Below are positions 54,419 through 64,000 of a DNA stretch of 64,000 nucleotides, one piece after another. The position numbers were made by a program, and so were the translations under genes. Position 1 is the first letter of the stretch; each line of letters begins with the position of its first letter. This DNA is from Chloromonas sp. AAM2 (Eukaryota > Chlorophyta > Chlorophyceae > Chlamydomonadales > Chlamydomonadaceae), in assembly GCA_004335635.1 (NCBI GenBank), contig QAXH01005980.1:46521-110520 (forward strand). The letters run 5' to 3'. The notes under the pieces were generated by a model. That model was not told where the DNA came from. It saw only the letters and a list, made by a program, of their open reading frames with translations, and made no database searches.

Positions 54419-56699
54419 GTCCGCGTCAGACAGGCCGAAGGAACACTGATGAGTGACAGGTATGTGTGACTATACCTCCAGCGTCAAACGCTTGCTTTTT
54501 GCAATTGTAGCCCCAGAGGGCCAGCAGGCTGTAGAAAGGAGAGGCAGGGGTGCCCCACTCTCAACTTGGAACCGTGTTGCCAGTGATGACATTCGTGATG
54601 CCAGTGCGCTTTCTTGGCTTGACGGTTGTCAGGCGTGTAATTCTGTGTTCAATCAAACTGCTTAGATTAATTGAGGCCGTGGGTTTAACCATGAAAAGCC
54701 ATGTTATGAATGAATGAGTACCACTAGATAGGACTGTAAAGACCGTATTCAATTGGGTCGGTTGTCTACCCACAGCTGTGAGGATGAGGATGAAGCTGTG
54801 ACTGTACCTCTCACTAGCAGTTGTTTGGACTTGAGCTAGTACAGCGAGTTGTTGCTGCTCGGCCTGAACTTTCAACCATTCATCGGCTTGCTGCTGTATG
54901 CATGTTTGGTGATACCTCATTCTGGCGCTCTACAGTCTAGAAGGGTCAGGCTAGAGATGGCCGGAGAAGCGTGCTATTTTTGCTCATTGGACTGCTGCTT
55001 CCAGTGCTCATTGCTCGATTGATTCAAGCGTAGTCGCGCGTCAATCAGTAGCGCGCTTCGCAGATGTCATCAACACGAGTTGCGTTCCCAAGACTCCAAA
55101 CAATCAACGTCTCTGTTTAGCTGGCCAAAACCTGCCATTGTGCGAGCCTGTTCTAAAAGAAAGAGTCTGCCACAGGAACAATAGCTGTACACCTTCACAG
55201 GTGCTATCCCAAGTCTCAATAGATGCTGATATCTCCTACAGTGTTGGCTCTATTCTTGGCTGTTGCAGGAAGTGGACCGCGTGCTGGGCTGAGCCATACC
55301 AGTACACCACCATGCCGGCACATTACACCATGCCACACATTACACCATGCCGGAGGGCATCGTCTGAACCTGCTGGCAACAAGCTCTGCTAGCAGTTAAG
55401 TCGGAGATGGGTTCTCGGGTGTGACCTACACTAGGCGGCATGTGTCTAGTGCCCAATGTAGCGCTGCGGCTGTCTCAATCGGGGGGTGGAGGGCTTGGCT
55501 TCCTCCCCAAGGAGGCGGGTGGCCACTGCTCATTGCTGGTCGGGCCCTCTACAGGTGCTGCGCTTCATGTCTGGTGATGCGAAGACCAGCCTGTAATACA
55601 GTTGCACCTGTGGATAATGCAACTGCCTTATGGAAAAGCGCAAACCCAAGGTTAATCGTTGGATTTCCCATTTATTTGGGACATATCCTTGGGCTAATGG
55701 CGGTTTTCAAATCAAACTGTCCACCCCCCCAAAATCTCGCTGGGCGAGCGAAACGTGAACTCCTCGCTGCTCTTGGGCCCTGTGCACACCCACGCAGTAT
55801 TTTCGAGCGCACAATTGAGCGAGATGTAGTGGTGCGTGTCCTGGCATGTTGATTAGCTCGTGGTTGGCCCTCAGTCCAGTAAAGCCCTAGTCCAACATGC
55901 TCATGGCCCAGCACTCCCCATACAGCCTTGAGACTCGGCAGGCCATTTTCATGCCAGTGGTGACAACCCTCATCTAATTGCCAAGCAGCTGAGCGAGTTA
56001 TGAGGGTCCGATGGCCAGCACCAAAGGATCAGCACCCGGCCATAGAGGTTGATTTGAACATCTTTACTTCATTCAGCCCTATAAGGTCTGCCTGGATAGT
56101 TCAAGAATGTCTTTACCACGTTTGACAGGTTAATCGAACTCTAGTGTGTGCTGCAATACACCTCACGCCTGTGCTTTTGACAACCACCCATCTTGTTCCC
56201 ACTACGTTCCATAGGGGCGATGGGTATCCCATTGTGAATGGGACGTGCTAATGAGAACATCAGCTCTCACCATGTGGTTCACAACACAGCCAAGCGATCA
56301 AGGGTATGAAAGCACAACACACGGAGTTGTCAATCTGAGCCACTCATACCATTAATGTGTCAGCTACTGCTCTTGCAACTTACACCTACAACCGACTAGT
56401 GTCACGCAATGTGTTTAGAAACTCCAGGTACTGTAGAGGCAGACCTGGACTACAAAATCCATGCTTAAGAAAATTAAACACAATATAAGCTCATTGTCCC
56501 CTAACTGGTCAGCTATACGTGTCATGGAGACATGTCCAGACCGGTTGTGCTCTCAACGATACGTAAACATGCATGTACATCTCAAATCAACATCCGCACA
56601 TCTCATGCTGTTCCAGCACTGCTTTTACCATACAAGTACACTGACTACCCGAGCACACACTCTCCTGCTTGCACTGGTCATATCCACAACTGCCTCTTA
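54419..56699. other. Spacer between CFAP52-type and CBP3-type genes
   Basis: No complete gene was recognised. It holds repeat copies at 55036-55208 and 55447-55526. A minus-strand open segment 54920-54808 (starting MRYHQT, helical and Gln-rich, ending at a GT donor) looks exon-like but could not be joined to anything. The CBP3-type 3' UTR must lie near the right end; a TTACA at about 56383 reads TGTAA on the minus strand. Confidence 0.45.
55036..55208 (+). repeat. Dispersed repeat, copy shared with 60848-61014
   Basis: Both copies run GCGCGTCAATCAGTAGCGCG through TCATCAACACGAGTTGCGTT, CAATCAACGTCTCTGTTTAG, GAGCCTGTTCT and AACAATA to CACCTTCACAGGTGCTATC. Identity is well above 90% by eye over about 170 bp. 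One is downstream and one upstream of the CBP3-type gene. Confidence 0.88.
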
Positions 56700-59600
56700 T
56701 CACCCTGTCTGTGGCTGCTGAGCGCCACCCATTGCCCCGGGTGGCGCCGCTGCGATTCGAGTCCTGTAGCCCTCGAAGGGCTCACGGGAGAACTGAATGT
56801 TGCCCTTCAGGATGTCGGCTTCGTCCGTGATCTGCAACCCACACAGCAACAGGCTCAGCGGACAGATCGCCACCCAGACAGACCCAGCCCTGAGCAAACG
56901 GGACAAATTCAATGGTTTTGACCAGGGGGTAGGCACAAGCCCTTCTTTCGACCCATACCGGGGGTGGCCCAGTTTCATCGTGGCCATGGCAACGGCAAGG
57001 CAAAAGATGGCCCCGCCCCAGGGAGCTTACATTCAAATCTGTGGGCCATTCTGAGCTAGTTAAAGACTTGGGTGTGGGTGGGTGGGTCAAAGGGGTACCA
57101 GGGAACGTGAGGCCCTCAGAGCAAGATGGTTTCCCAGGCCAGCCAAAGGTCAGAATCAAGGCCTGAACGTGCCATTGTAACAAGCTCGCTAAGGGCTACA
57201 CAATGGCATGCTCGAAAGGATCGTGGAATGGAACCCCATGTGGATCCAGAAGCGGCCAATGACCAGCAGGGATGCCCCGGACCGGCAAAGACTCGGGCCC
57301 TGGGTGCTGACTCAAACCTGAACAGTTCTTTGCTTGCAACCATTGTTTCCAATAGTACAACGGAAAGCTCTGATGAAACCGAGCACAATGGCATACTCAA
57401 GTCTGTAATCAACCTGTACATCGGCTGTTAGGGGTGGGTACGTCCCAGTCCCCCCCGCTAGCCAAAAGTGAGTTAGAGGTCGGCAAATTTATATCAAAAT
57501 CATGTGGGTCAAAAACAACATTGATAACTTTCTGCTTTTGAATGAACAAGACTGCCTGGCCTGCTGCCCCACCTAAAGACATATTCTCCTCGAAACTTGG
57601 ATGTAATTTGATTACACCAGAAACGGCTTCTGGGCCATTTCGTCTTTGCGTCCACTCACAGCCTCATATCATGCATTCCCTTACCTTCAGGCATTGCATT
57701 TGGTGCAGCAGGTACCTCGTGATGAGCTCCGCCTGGAGCACCTTGGATGAGTCACCCCCAAAGAACTCCCGCAGCACAACCAATTCCAACCGACCGGCCA
57801 CGTCACGGCTGTTGGGCTTCTTCGCCTGGCTGGCGCCTGCTGTGCCGTTTTGTCCTCTTTCCTCCCCCTCTGTGTCATCATCACGTAGGACCTGCAATGC
57901 ACATCGAGTACATCGCATGGAAATGCCTGTGCAATCTGAGCTGGGCAGCCAAGCTTGCCAACGACAACTGGTGTCAAGCTAGCAAGCATTATGATGCGCT
58001 GAATGACACTCTCAATTAAGGCCGGCCTTGAAACACAAACACACCAGCCACCTCGGCTAGCCAGCTGCGCTCACGTGCCCTTCGCTCGCATGCCAGCTGG
58101 AGACGACATACCAATAGCTGGCTCATTCTACAACACAGGTCCATCACATCAACCCCTTGCAAATTTGCCTTGCTCCGGCTGCCAAATGACACCCAATATA
58201 CCAATACCATGACCCACCATGCTGACCAGTCAATAAATTGTCAATGCCTGCAGCTGTGCCTGCTTCTCGTTTCAGACGATCACCTCGCCACCCAAGCAGG
58301 CTTATTCAGAGTACCTAACGCGACACGAACTCAACCCCTGGCCAGGGACAAACACTGACCCTGTCGAAAGATAAGGCCGAGCTGTAAAAGACCGTCTCCA
58401 GCTTCTTCAACCACTTGGTCACACCAATCTGCGCACAGATCACACAGTTTGGATGGGCAATGCGCAGTCAGTGAGACGTTGCTGGTGCATGCCCTGTGCA
58501 TGCTGTCTGATTCCTAGCGTGCTGCAACCTCATGCATTCAAGCCAGTGACAGCAGCGCAACAAGTGTGGGCCTGCAACGAATTCAAGCCGGGCAACGTCC
58601 CATGTACAGGTCTGTTGACTGGACCTGTGCCTCGACAAATGCCCCATCATTTCTCTTCTGCCATCGAGATGCTACTTGGCTGAGCTGCTCTTGCGCACGC
58701 CTACAGATGAGCTCCTGAGCAGTCTGAGCTGTGTGGACTTTCTGCATGGGGCTGGCCGGACGAATTGACTGAGGCAGCAGCTGGCTGTGCCCTTGACTGC
58801 CCCTCCTACCTGTACGCCAGCAGCATAGATGCGCTTTTCCACATCAGCCTGGAATTGGTTGTAGAACCGCTGCTTGAAGAACCGGTCTGTTTTGCCATTG
58901 CGCGACGCCAAACGCTGGATGATCAGCCATGCATGGATAGCTAGCAGCGTGTATGTGGAATAGAAGACCTTGGGGTCCATGCCAAAGGCTGCAGACGCAA
59001 CAAGCGCACGCAGTTGATGCCAGCATGGCTTGCGAAGCTAAGCGTGCATGCATGCACTGGTAAACATTGCACATACTCTACTTGTTCCTAGCGTGCATAC
59101 CGTAGCCCCTCTGATGCTGCGAGTGCATAGATGGCCCTAGACATTAATGCCGTGTGCACACAGCTGGCAGCATGAGTGTGCATGGCAGCAGTGTGCATGG
59201 CTGGAATCGCACAGCATGCACATGGGTTGCATGAGTTTACACGGCAGCAGTGTGCATGTGCATGGCAGCATGTGTGTGCAGCATCTGGTCATGCGCAGCA
59301 AATGTGCGATACGCGGGGTAGCCATACAATCTCTAGCTACATGATGCAGAGATGTGAGGATGGCAAGGATAATCAGGAGGATAATCATCGCAGATGGTAA
59401 GTTGTTGCATGATAAGCATGACAAACTCATTTTCAGAATGCGTGACGTGCGAGGGAGCCTCTCTAGTCAGAAATGCACATGACCCAGGATGTTGAAAACA
59501 CAGCAGTTGCATAGTAAGTTATGAAGAAGAAGTACGAGTTGAAAGCTTCTGTTGGCAGATGATTGGATGCGGGCATATCTTTGCAAGTGTCGATGTACGC

Positions 59601-60754
59601 AGTAAGCCCCATGCTCACCAGTGCATAAAGCCCCATCGTCCACCTGCTCTTTAATTGCATCGTACAAGACCTGGCCACCTGCGCATGCATGCATTAATGA
59701 AGGCCTGCCATGCCGGACATGTGTGCAGTAACATGCCGGGTATGTGTGTAGTAACATGCCGGGTATGTGTTCAGTAATTTGCTCCTGGCCTGACCATTGC
59801 CTCGACGTTTGTATATAACTTGAACTTCTACTGATCGCCAGGCCACCTTTGCCTCATCGCACCCACATGATCCTGCCTTGAATCATCTTAACACAGCACA
59901 GCGTTGGCAATGAACTGTTGCTTGTGTTGACAGCGTTTACTTGGAACGAAACCTTACCCACACTCTTGGTTATTCAGCCCTGATGCAGCTTGTGTTGTCG
60001 GTGACCCTCGCACATTGGTTGGTTGGCCACATCCAACGATTTATTGCATCATGGACTAGCATCAATGAACAAATGGCATCAGGCGCTGGCATCAAGGTCA
60101 TTGCTGTCTAATCACCATCTCAGGTACGACACTGGCTGCAACTGTCCTGAACGCACCTAGAATTGCCTGGTTCTTATCGCTCCAATACATGCCCACGTTA
60201 AGTATCAGCTTGTTGAGCATGGGATGGGACACTATCGATGGCATGGTGTCGGGCCCGGGCCGCTGGAAGGACAAGGATTGGGCCGGTCTGCTGAGCTCTT
60301 TCCGTAACTGCTCTACCTGTGGAGCAGCAGCATCGGCTGTTTGATGTTCAGCTTGTGAGTACATGCAGGATGGCAGGGGCTGATGCAGGGACAAATGTGG
60401 TGGGTCGCCTGTTGCATAAGATACATGACATGTCAGGACACCACCACAACAATGGCTCTGGATACGGCGCCTTGAGACGCGCAATCCGTGAGGGCATGTG
60501 CGGGACAACTGTCTGTTGCCTGGAAATGCATGGGCTGATGTCAGATCGTTTCTAGCTCAACAGCGCACCTGCTGGATATTGAGCGATGAGAACAGGCGCT
60601 TTGACCCGTAACAGGTGCAAGAGGAGATCAAGGGAGGCTGCCAATTGCTAATCAAAGGCTGCGATGAGAGGCTGAGGTTGAGAGCCGGCTGTAACACTTG
60701 GGGTAGGCAGAGCTGAGCCTGGCGCCGCATCGCTTGCAGAACTATGCTGGTCAT
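56700..60754 (-). CDS. Ubiquinol-cytochrome c chaperone, CBP3/UQCC1 family
   Basis: In mitochondria this family binds newly made cytochrome b and starts complex III assembly. Exons (minus): 60754-60569, 60316-60133, 59678-59619, 58988-58810, 58428-58360, 57891-57685, 56831-56700. They give 338 residues in phase. The first exon encodes an Arg/Ser/Leu-rich, acid-free mitochondrial presequence (MTSIVLQAMRRQAQ to KRLFSSLNIQQ). The CBP3 domain follows from about residue 135: LYDAIKEQVDDG, FGMDPKVFYSTYTLLAIHAWLIIQRLAS, FFKQRFYNQFQADVEKRIYAAGV and GVTKWLKKLETVFYSSALSFD. These match the family's W-h-LH-W-RL, DVE-R-GV and LE-FY-ALxxD landmarks. The remainder has an insertion rich in Glu/Gly/Lys (RDDDTEGEERGQNG), then VVLREFFGGDSSKVL and a Pro/Gly tail. 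The last intron contains hAT-like copy C. Confidence 0.85.
56923..57478 (+). mobile_element. hAT-like non-autonomous element, copy C (right end degraded)
   Basis: The left terminus CAGGGGGTAGGCAC is identical to copy B. The body is shared with copies A and B (TTTCGACCCATACCGGG, AGCTTACATTCAAAT, CCGGACCGGCAAAGACT, CTCAAACCTGAACAGTTCTT, AATGGCATACTCAA, GGCTGTTAGGGGTGGGT). At the right it matches copy A up to GAGTTAGAGGTCGGCAA, then diverges, so the right inverted repeat is lost or mutated. It lies in the last intron of the CBP3-type gene. Confidence 0.8.
59150..59285. repeat. GCATGGCAGCA-rich imperfect repeat
   Basis: Several imperfect copies of TGTGCATGGCAGCA separated by irregular spacers. 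They lie in the CBP3-type intron between exons 59678-59619 and 58988-58810. Confidence 0.6.
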
Positions 60755-60847
60755 TTATTACCAATGAATCTGTGTCGCAGAATGGACTTGGAAACTAGAG
60801 GCCGGTCGTTGCTATCGTCAGTGGGTGGCGTGGCGGGCCCGCCACCG

Positions 60848-61014
60848 CGCGCGTCAATCAGTAGCGCGCTTCGCAGATGTCATCAACACGAGTTGCGTTC
60901 CCCAGACTCTAAACAATCAACGTCTCTGTTTAGCTGGCCCAAAACCTGCCAATTTGCGAGCCTGTTCTGAAAGAAAGAATCTGCAACAGGAACAATACAC
61001 CTTCACAGGTGCTA
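60848..61014 (+). repeat. Dispersed repeat, copy shared with 55036-55208
   Basis: Second copy of the ~170-bp repeat described at 55036. Relative to the CBP3-type gene (minus) it lies in the promoter region. Confidence 0.88.
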
Positions 61015-61769
61015 TCAGTGCCGTGCTAGTGGCAGCATGAGGCTAAACAAGGATGCTTCAAGGTCCACAAACCAAAGTCACACCCCACCTAGTCGTCATA
61101 CCCCATAGAGCGGCGGAAGTAACCGCTCAAGTCACACTGTGTGTGCATGTAACTGGGACCGTGCTATGCCCTTGAAAGGTGCAGCGTGCTATGCATTCAT
61201 GGCAATCTCTGCTATGATGGGGCATTCTCTGCTAAACACGTCTATCTTTCATGGACGCACAGCATGTTTGACGGCCAGCACGCAAGTTGCAAACCAGTGC
61301 ACGACTGTTCCAGCTCCATGGAGCTGCACTGCGAGTCCCAGCTGCATTGCATGACACATGCAAACCCGGAGCGATTGCCAATGGACTGGGTGTCGATGTC
61401 TGCCCAGTCCACTGCCACGCTAGCAGACAATGACCATGGACTCACCAAGTAGAACATGGAGCGTATGGTGCCCGCGAGGATGTGTGTGCCGATCAAAGGT
61501 GGTGATCAAAGGATCAGCCCTGGACTTAAGTTTTGTTAGGGGTGCAAAACCCGCTTCCCACGCTCAGCTTGCGCGAATATCTGCAGTGAGTACACACTTT
61601 GTAACAGTCTGGTGTAAGGCACACGCAAGGGGGATACGCACCTGGTAGCATTATTAATTTTCTGCCGTGTCTGGGCGCATTCGTCATGCTGTCCGGTCAT
61701 CTCCGTGTTGAGTATGCCATTACTTGATTGTGCCCAGTTTCATGATTTTTTTCCCGATGCATTAGGAAG

Positions 61770-61910
61770 TGCACACCATGTAGCACGTCCAACGCAAACA
61801 TCAACTACTTGCGCAAATTGCAAAAAATTCTTTTAGTAAAGGGGAATCTGACCGTGTCAGCAAGAGGTGGTGAGGCCCTTGTGGCCATCACCCCACAGAA
61901 CGCCTTCCGA
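61770..61910 (+). repeat. Direct duplication, copy 1 (partner 63112-63243)
   Basis: GCACACCATGTAGCACGTCC through CAACTACTTGCGCAAATTGC, AAAGGGGAATCTGACCGTGT and GGTGAGGCCCTTGTGGCC to AGAACGCCTTCCG is repeated 1.34 kb further on with few changes. Copy 1 has a short insertion (ATCACCCCAC) before AGAACGCC. Confidence 0.9.
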
Positions 61911-62813
61911 AAGCATTCCGTTAGCCAAGACAGTGTGACCAGCTAAGCTAGTTTTCTGTTTGCTTAGTGGTTCCTCTCGAATCTCTGGCACGACATGCGA
62001 CTTGTGTGCACTGTCCGGGTATGTTGTTATCTGTTGATGCTGGTGCGGCCGCTGCTGGTGATCCACACACATTTCGTTACGTCCCCCACGCACATCACAG
62101 CCCCCACAAACACCATGCACAAACATCCGCTGCAGAGAGGAATGCAGCAAAGCCGGTAGAGCTACCCTGGCAAATTCTGACAGCCCTGTTACAAGGTGGG
62201 AGTAGTGCAAACCACCAGAACGAGGATGCATATTGAATCCTCAGCACGTACAAGGGGATCCTACCGCGAGGGTTGGTGAGGCCCCATTGAGGGTTGGTGA
62301 GGCCCTGCCATTGGTGACATTGTCAAATCATGGACTGAAATCGATCTGTCGCGAGCCATTGGTGTCCCATTGCGTGTCTCATGCCAATAGCGGGAGGTCA
62401 CCAATGGCAGAATGGTAAAGGCTTGGTCGAGCCCTGGTAGACAAGGCGCCCTACAGTTACAGATCCTCAGACTGTGTCTCGAGCTTCGGAGTAGATGCGT
62501 ACCCCGACCGATCAGTCAACGCTGCAGATTAATCATCACGACACCGAACGCGCAAAAGATGCAGCGCCTTAACTTTTGGTTGCCTCTCTTTTACATGTAA
62601 ACAGGAAGGCATATGCGGCTCCAAAGAAGTGTCAACCAGTTGGCACCGGCAAGGGGAGGAGCTTTCGCACTCAGTTTCCGTTTCCATCGGCTTCTCGCCG
62701 GTCCATTGACGGACAGCACAAGGATCTGGATTGATGCTCTCTGATACGAGCTTGTTTTCCGGCTAATCGGGCGTGTCTGCTGCCATTTCAGCCGCATCGA
62801 AATTGCCGGCAAA

Positions 62814-63592
62814 ATGTGGCTTGCATTTGTCTATGCGCTATGCTTTACACTAGCTAGTATGCCCTTGGTCAGTGCAACGGATAACACCGTGTTTGCTTTC
62901 ATGGCCAAGGCAAGGGCAGCCGGGAGCGCTTGGATGCCTTTGGGGCTGCCAGAGGAAGGTGAGTCACGTAGTGTCGCGCCACAACATCTGTGCCTTCAAG
63001 GCTTGCGGAGCAAGACAACCTGCGTCAGACCACTCGCGAAGGCAGCGAATGTGGGGTGGATAACAGGCCTGACTGTAGCCGGTAACGCGGTACTGCTTTT
63101 ACAAGGAGGGGGTGCACACCATGTAGCACGTCCAACGCAAACATCAACTACTTGCGCAAATTGCAAAAAATTCTCCTAATAAAGGGGAATCTGACCGTGT
63201 CAGCAAGGGGTGGTGAGGCCCTTGTGGCCAAGAACGCCTTCCGGTTTATAAGATTGTCCGGGTCAAGGTCAGTGTCAGCGCTAGTCAAATGGCAACCCTC
63301 ACAGTGTCAACTGTTGACAGGCACAAAGCACCTTCCAAAAGCTTTTACACGGGCTGACGCACTACAAAGCAGTAGGTGCAGCGTGTTATGCACTTGGAAG
63401 GTGCAGGACCGTCAGGTGGTCTTTTGCACTCATGCCACTGCGATTGCTGTGGCAGCAGGTGGGGCTGACAAGCTGGGCAAGGCCAGTTCAGACTCAGACA
63501 TGATGCGGTTGGTGGAATGCATCAACAACCAGTACGTGCCCAAGAACATGACGTGGGCTGCTGCCATGGCTGATGAAGTGGCATCCATAAAG
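62814..63592 (+). CDS. 5' part of a secreted protein, possibly a cathepsin-B-like protease
   Basis: Two phase-matched exons are visible, 62814-62958 and 63459-63592 (donor GTAAGG); the gene continues beyond them and probably past the window end. The start has an AAAATG context. The first exon encodes a classic signal peptide (MWLAFVYALCFTLASMPLVSA) with cleavage expected after Ser-Ala. The second reads RLVECINNQYVPKNMTWAAA, which resembles the cathepsin B propeptide pattern (I-N-x(n)-T-W-x-A). No catalytic domain is in view, so the protease call is a guess from about 25 residues. The intron contains the second copy of the 61770 duplication. Confidence 0.4.
63112..63243 (+). repeat. Direct duplication, copy 2 (partner 61770-61910)
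   Basis: Second copy of the block described at 61770, here inside the first intron of the secreted-protein gene. Confidence 0.9.
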
Positions 63593-64000
63593 GTAAGGAG
63601 AACCTGTTCTGCAGCCGGTGCGCTGCCTGTGCCTTGTACACCGCACTCCTGAACAGTAACGTGATTACAGTGGGGCAGGTTGTCACTTCACCGCACGTCA
63701 CATGAGGCTCTCTCTTTCTCTCTCTTTGGCTGGCCTGGCCTTGTCCAAGAGGGCTTGTCGAACCTGCCCCAGGCTTCCCAACTCGACGCCTGTCAATGTC
63801 CCTGCCAATGTGTCTGTCAATTTGTCTGTCAATGTGCCTGTCAATGTGCGTGTCAATGTGCGTGTCAATGTGCCTGTCCATGTGCCCGTCAGTGTGCAGT
63901 GCCAGCAAGGGCCTCATGCTGTGCAACAGCTCAGCAGTTGTCCCTGGCATTCCATCACGCTGCAGTTGTCCCTGGCATTCCATCACGCTGCAGTTGTCCC
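63593..64000. repeat. 12-bp and 28-bp minisatellites at the window end
   Basis: From about 63788 to 63898 there are roughly nine copies of TGTCAATGTGCC and variants. From 63935 begins a perfect 28-bp unit (starting CAGTTGTCCCTGGC) repeated at 63963 and again at 63991, where the window ends. A short CT run is at about 63711-63726. No exon was recognised, so this is probably an intron of the gene starting at 62814. Confidence 0.85.

Larger units (their letters stand above)
60755..62813. other. Divergent spacer, CBP3-type / secreted protein
   Basis: No exon was recognised. It contains the repeat copy 60848-61014 only ~95 bp upstream of the CBP3-type start codon, and the first copy of a duplicated block at 61770-61910. 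Promoters of both flanking genes should lie here. Confidence 0.45.

Noticed and set aside
54808..54920. Minus-strand exon-like segment (MRYHQT, Gln-rich helix) as first exon of the CFAP52-type gene
   Set aside because: It has a good start and a GT donor, but its phase does not join the 54418 exon through any acceptor I could see. It is mentioned only as a possibility.
63788..64000. CRISPR or phage-type repeat cluster at the window end
   Set aside because: The 12-bp and 28-bp units are directly tandem with no unique spacers; they are ordinary minisatellites.

Overview
The window is nuclear DNA from a unicellular green alga, most likely a flagellated chlorophyte of chlorophycean type. The genes are dense in short exons (mostly 35-300 nt) joined by GT-AG introns that are rich in CA/TG simple repeats. 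Several genes are followed by the chlorophyte poly(A) signal TGTAA. The proteins include plant/algal families (ALDH22A1, an ISS1/VAS1-type aminotransferase, plastid uL18) together with a cilium protein (CFAP52 type). One assembly gap of N lies at 12368-12485 and one single N at 421. Exon models were read by eye from splice sites and reading phase. Total coding length is divisible by three in every gene whose start and stop are both modelled.

Layout: 1-3837 has no recognised gene. 3838-9951 (-) is a large R2R3-MYB transcription factor. 12103-13571 (-) is a small TMEM50-family membrane protein. 14049-19747 (+) is an RlmN-type radical-SAM RNA methyltransferase, convergent with 20405-20988 (-), the mitochondrial import chaperone TIM9. 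TIM9 is divergent, across 188 bp, from 21177-26371 (+), an ER-type aldehyde dehydrogenase (ALDH22A1). 27128-38538 (+) is a very large gene whose N-terminal half resembles SYCP2 and whose C-terminus is a coiled coil: a candidate meiotic chromosome-axis core protein. 41069-44963 (-) is an ISS1/VAS1-like aminotransferase, divergent from 45147-46447 (+), plastid ribosomal protein uL18c. 47701-54418 (-) is a CFAP52/WDR16-type WD40 ciliary protein. 56700-60754 (-) is a CBP3/UQCC1-type bc1 complex assembly factor. 62814 onward (+) is the 5' part of a secreted protein with a weak cathepsin-B-propeptide look, cut by the window edge.

These are ordinary single-copy housekeeping, organelle-biogenesis, ciliary and probably meiotic genes. 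They form no operon or pathway cluster. The accessory content lies mostly in introns: a non-autonomous hAT-like transposon family (three copies, one with a perfect 8-bp target duplication), a second family with inverted ends that encloses microsatellites, a fragment of the ALDH gene copied into the RlmN gene, several other dispersed repeats, and many minisatellites.

The most interesting items are the SYCP2-like axis protein (a mammal/yeast-type architecture in an alga), the two intron-dwelling inverted-repeat element families, and the KxKxx ER-retrieval ending of the ALDH22 enzyme.
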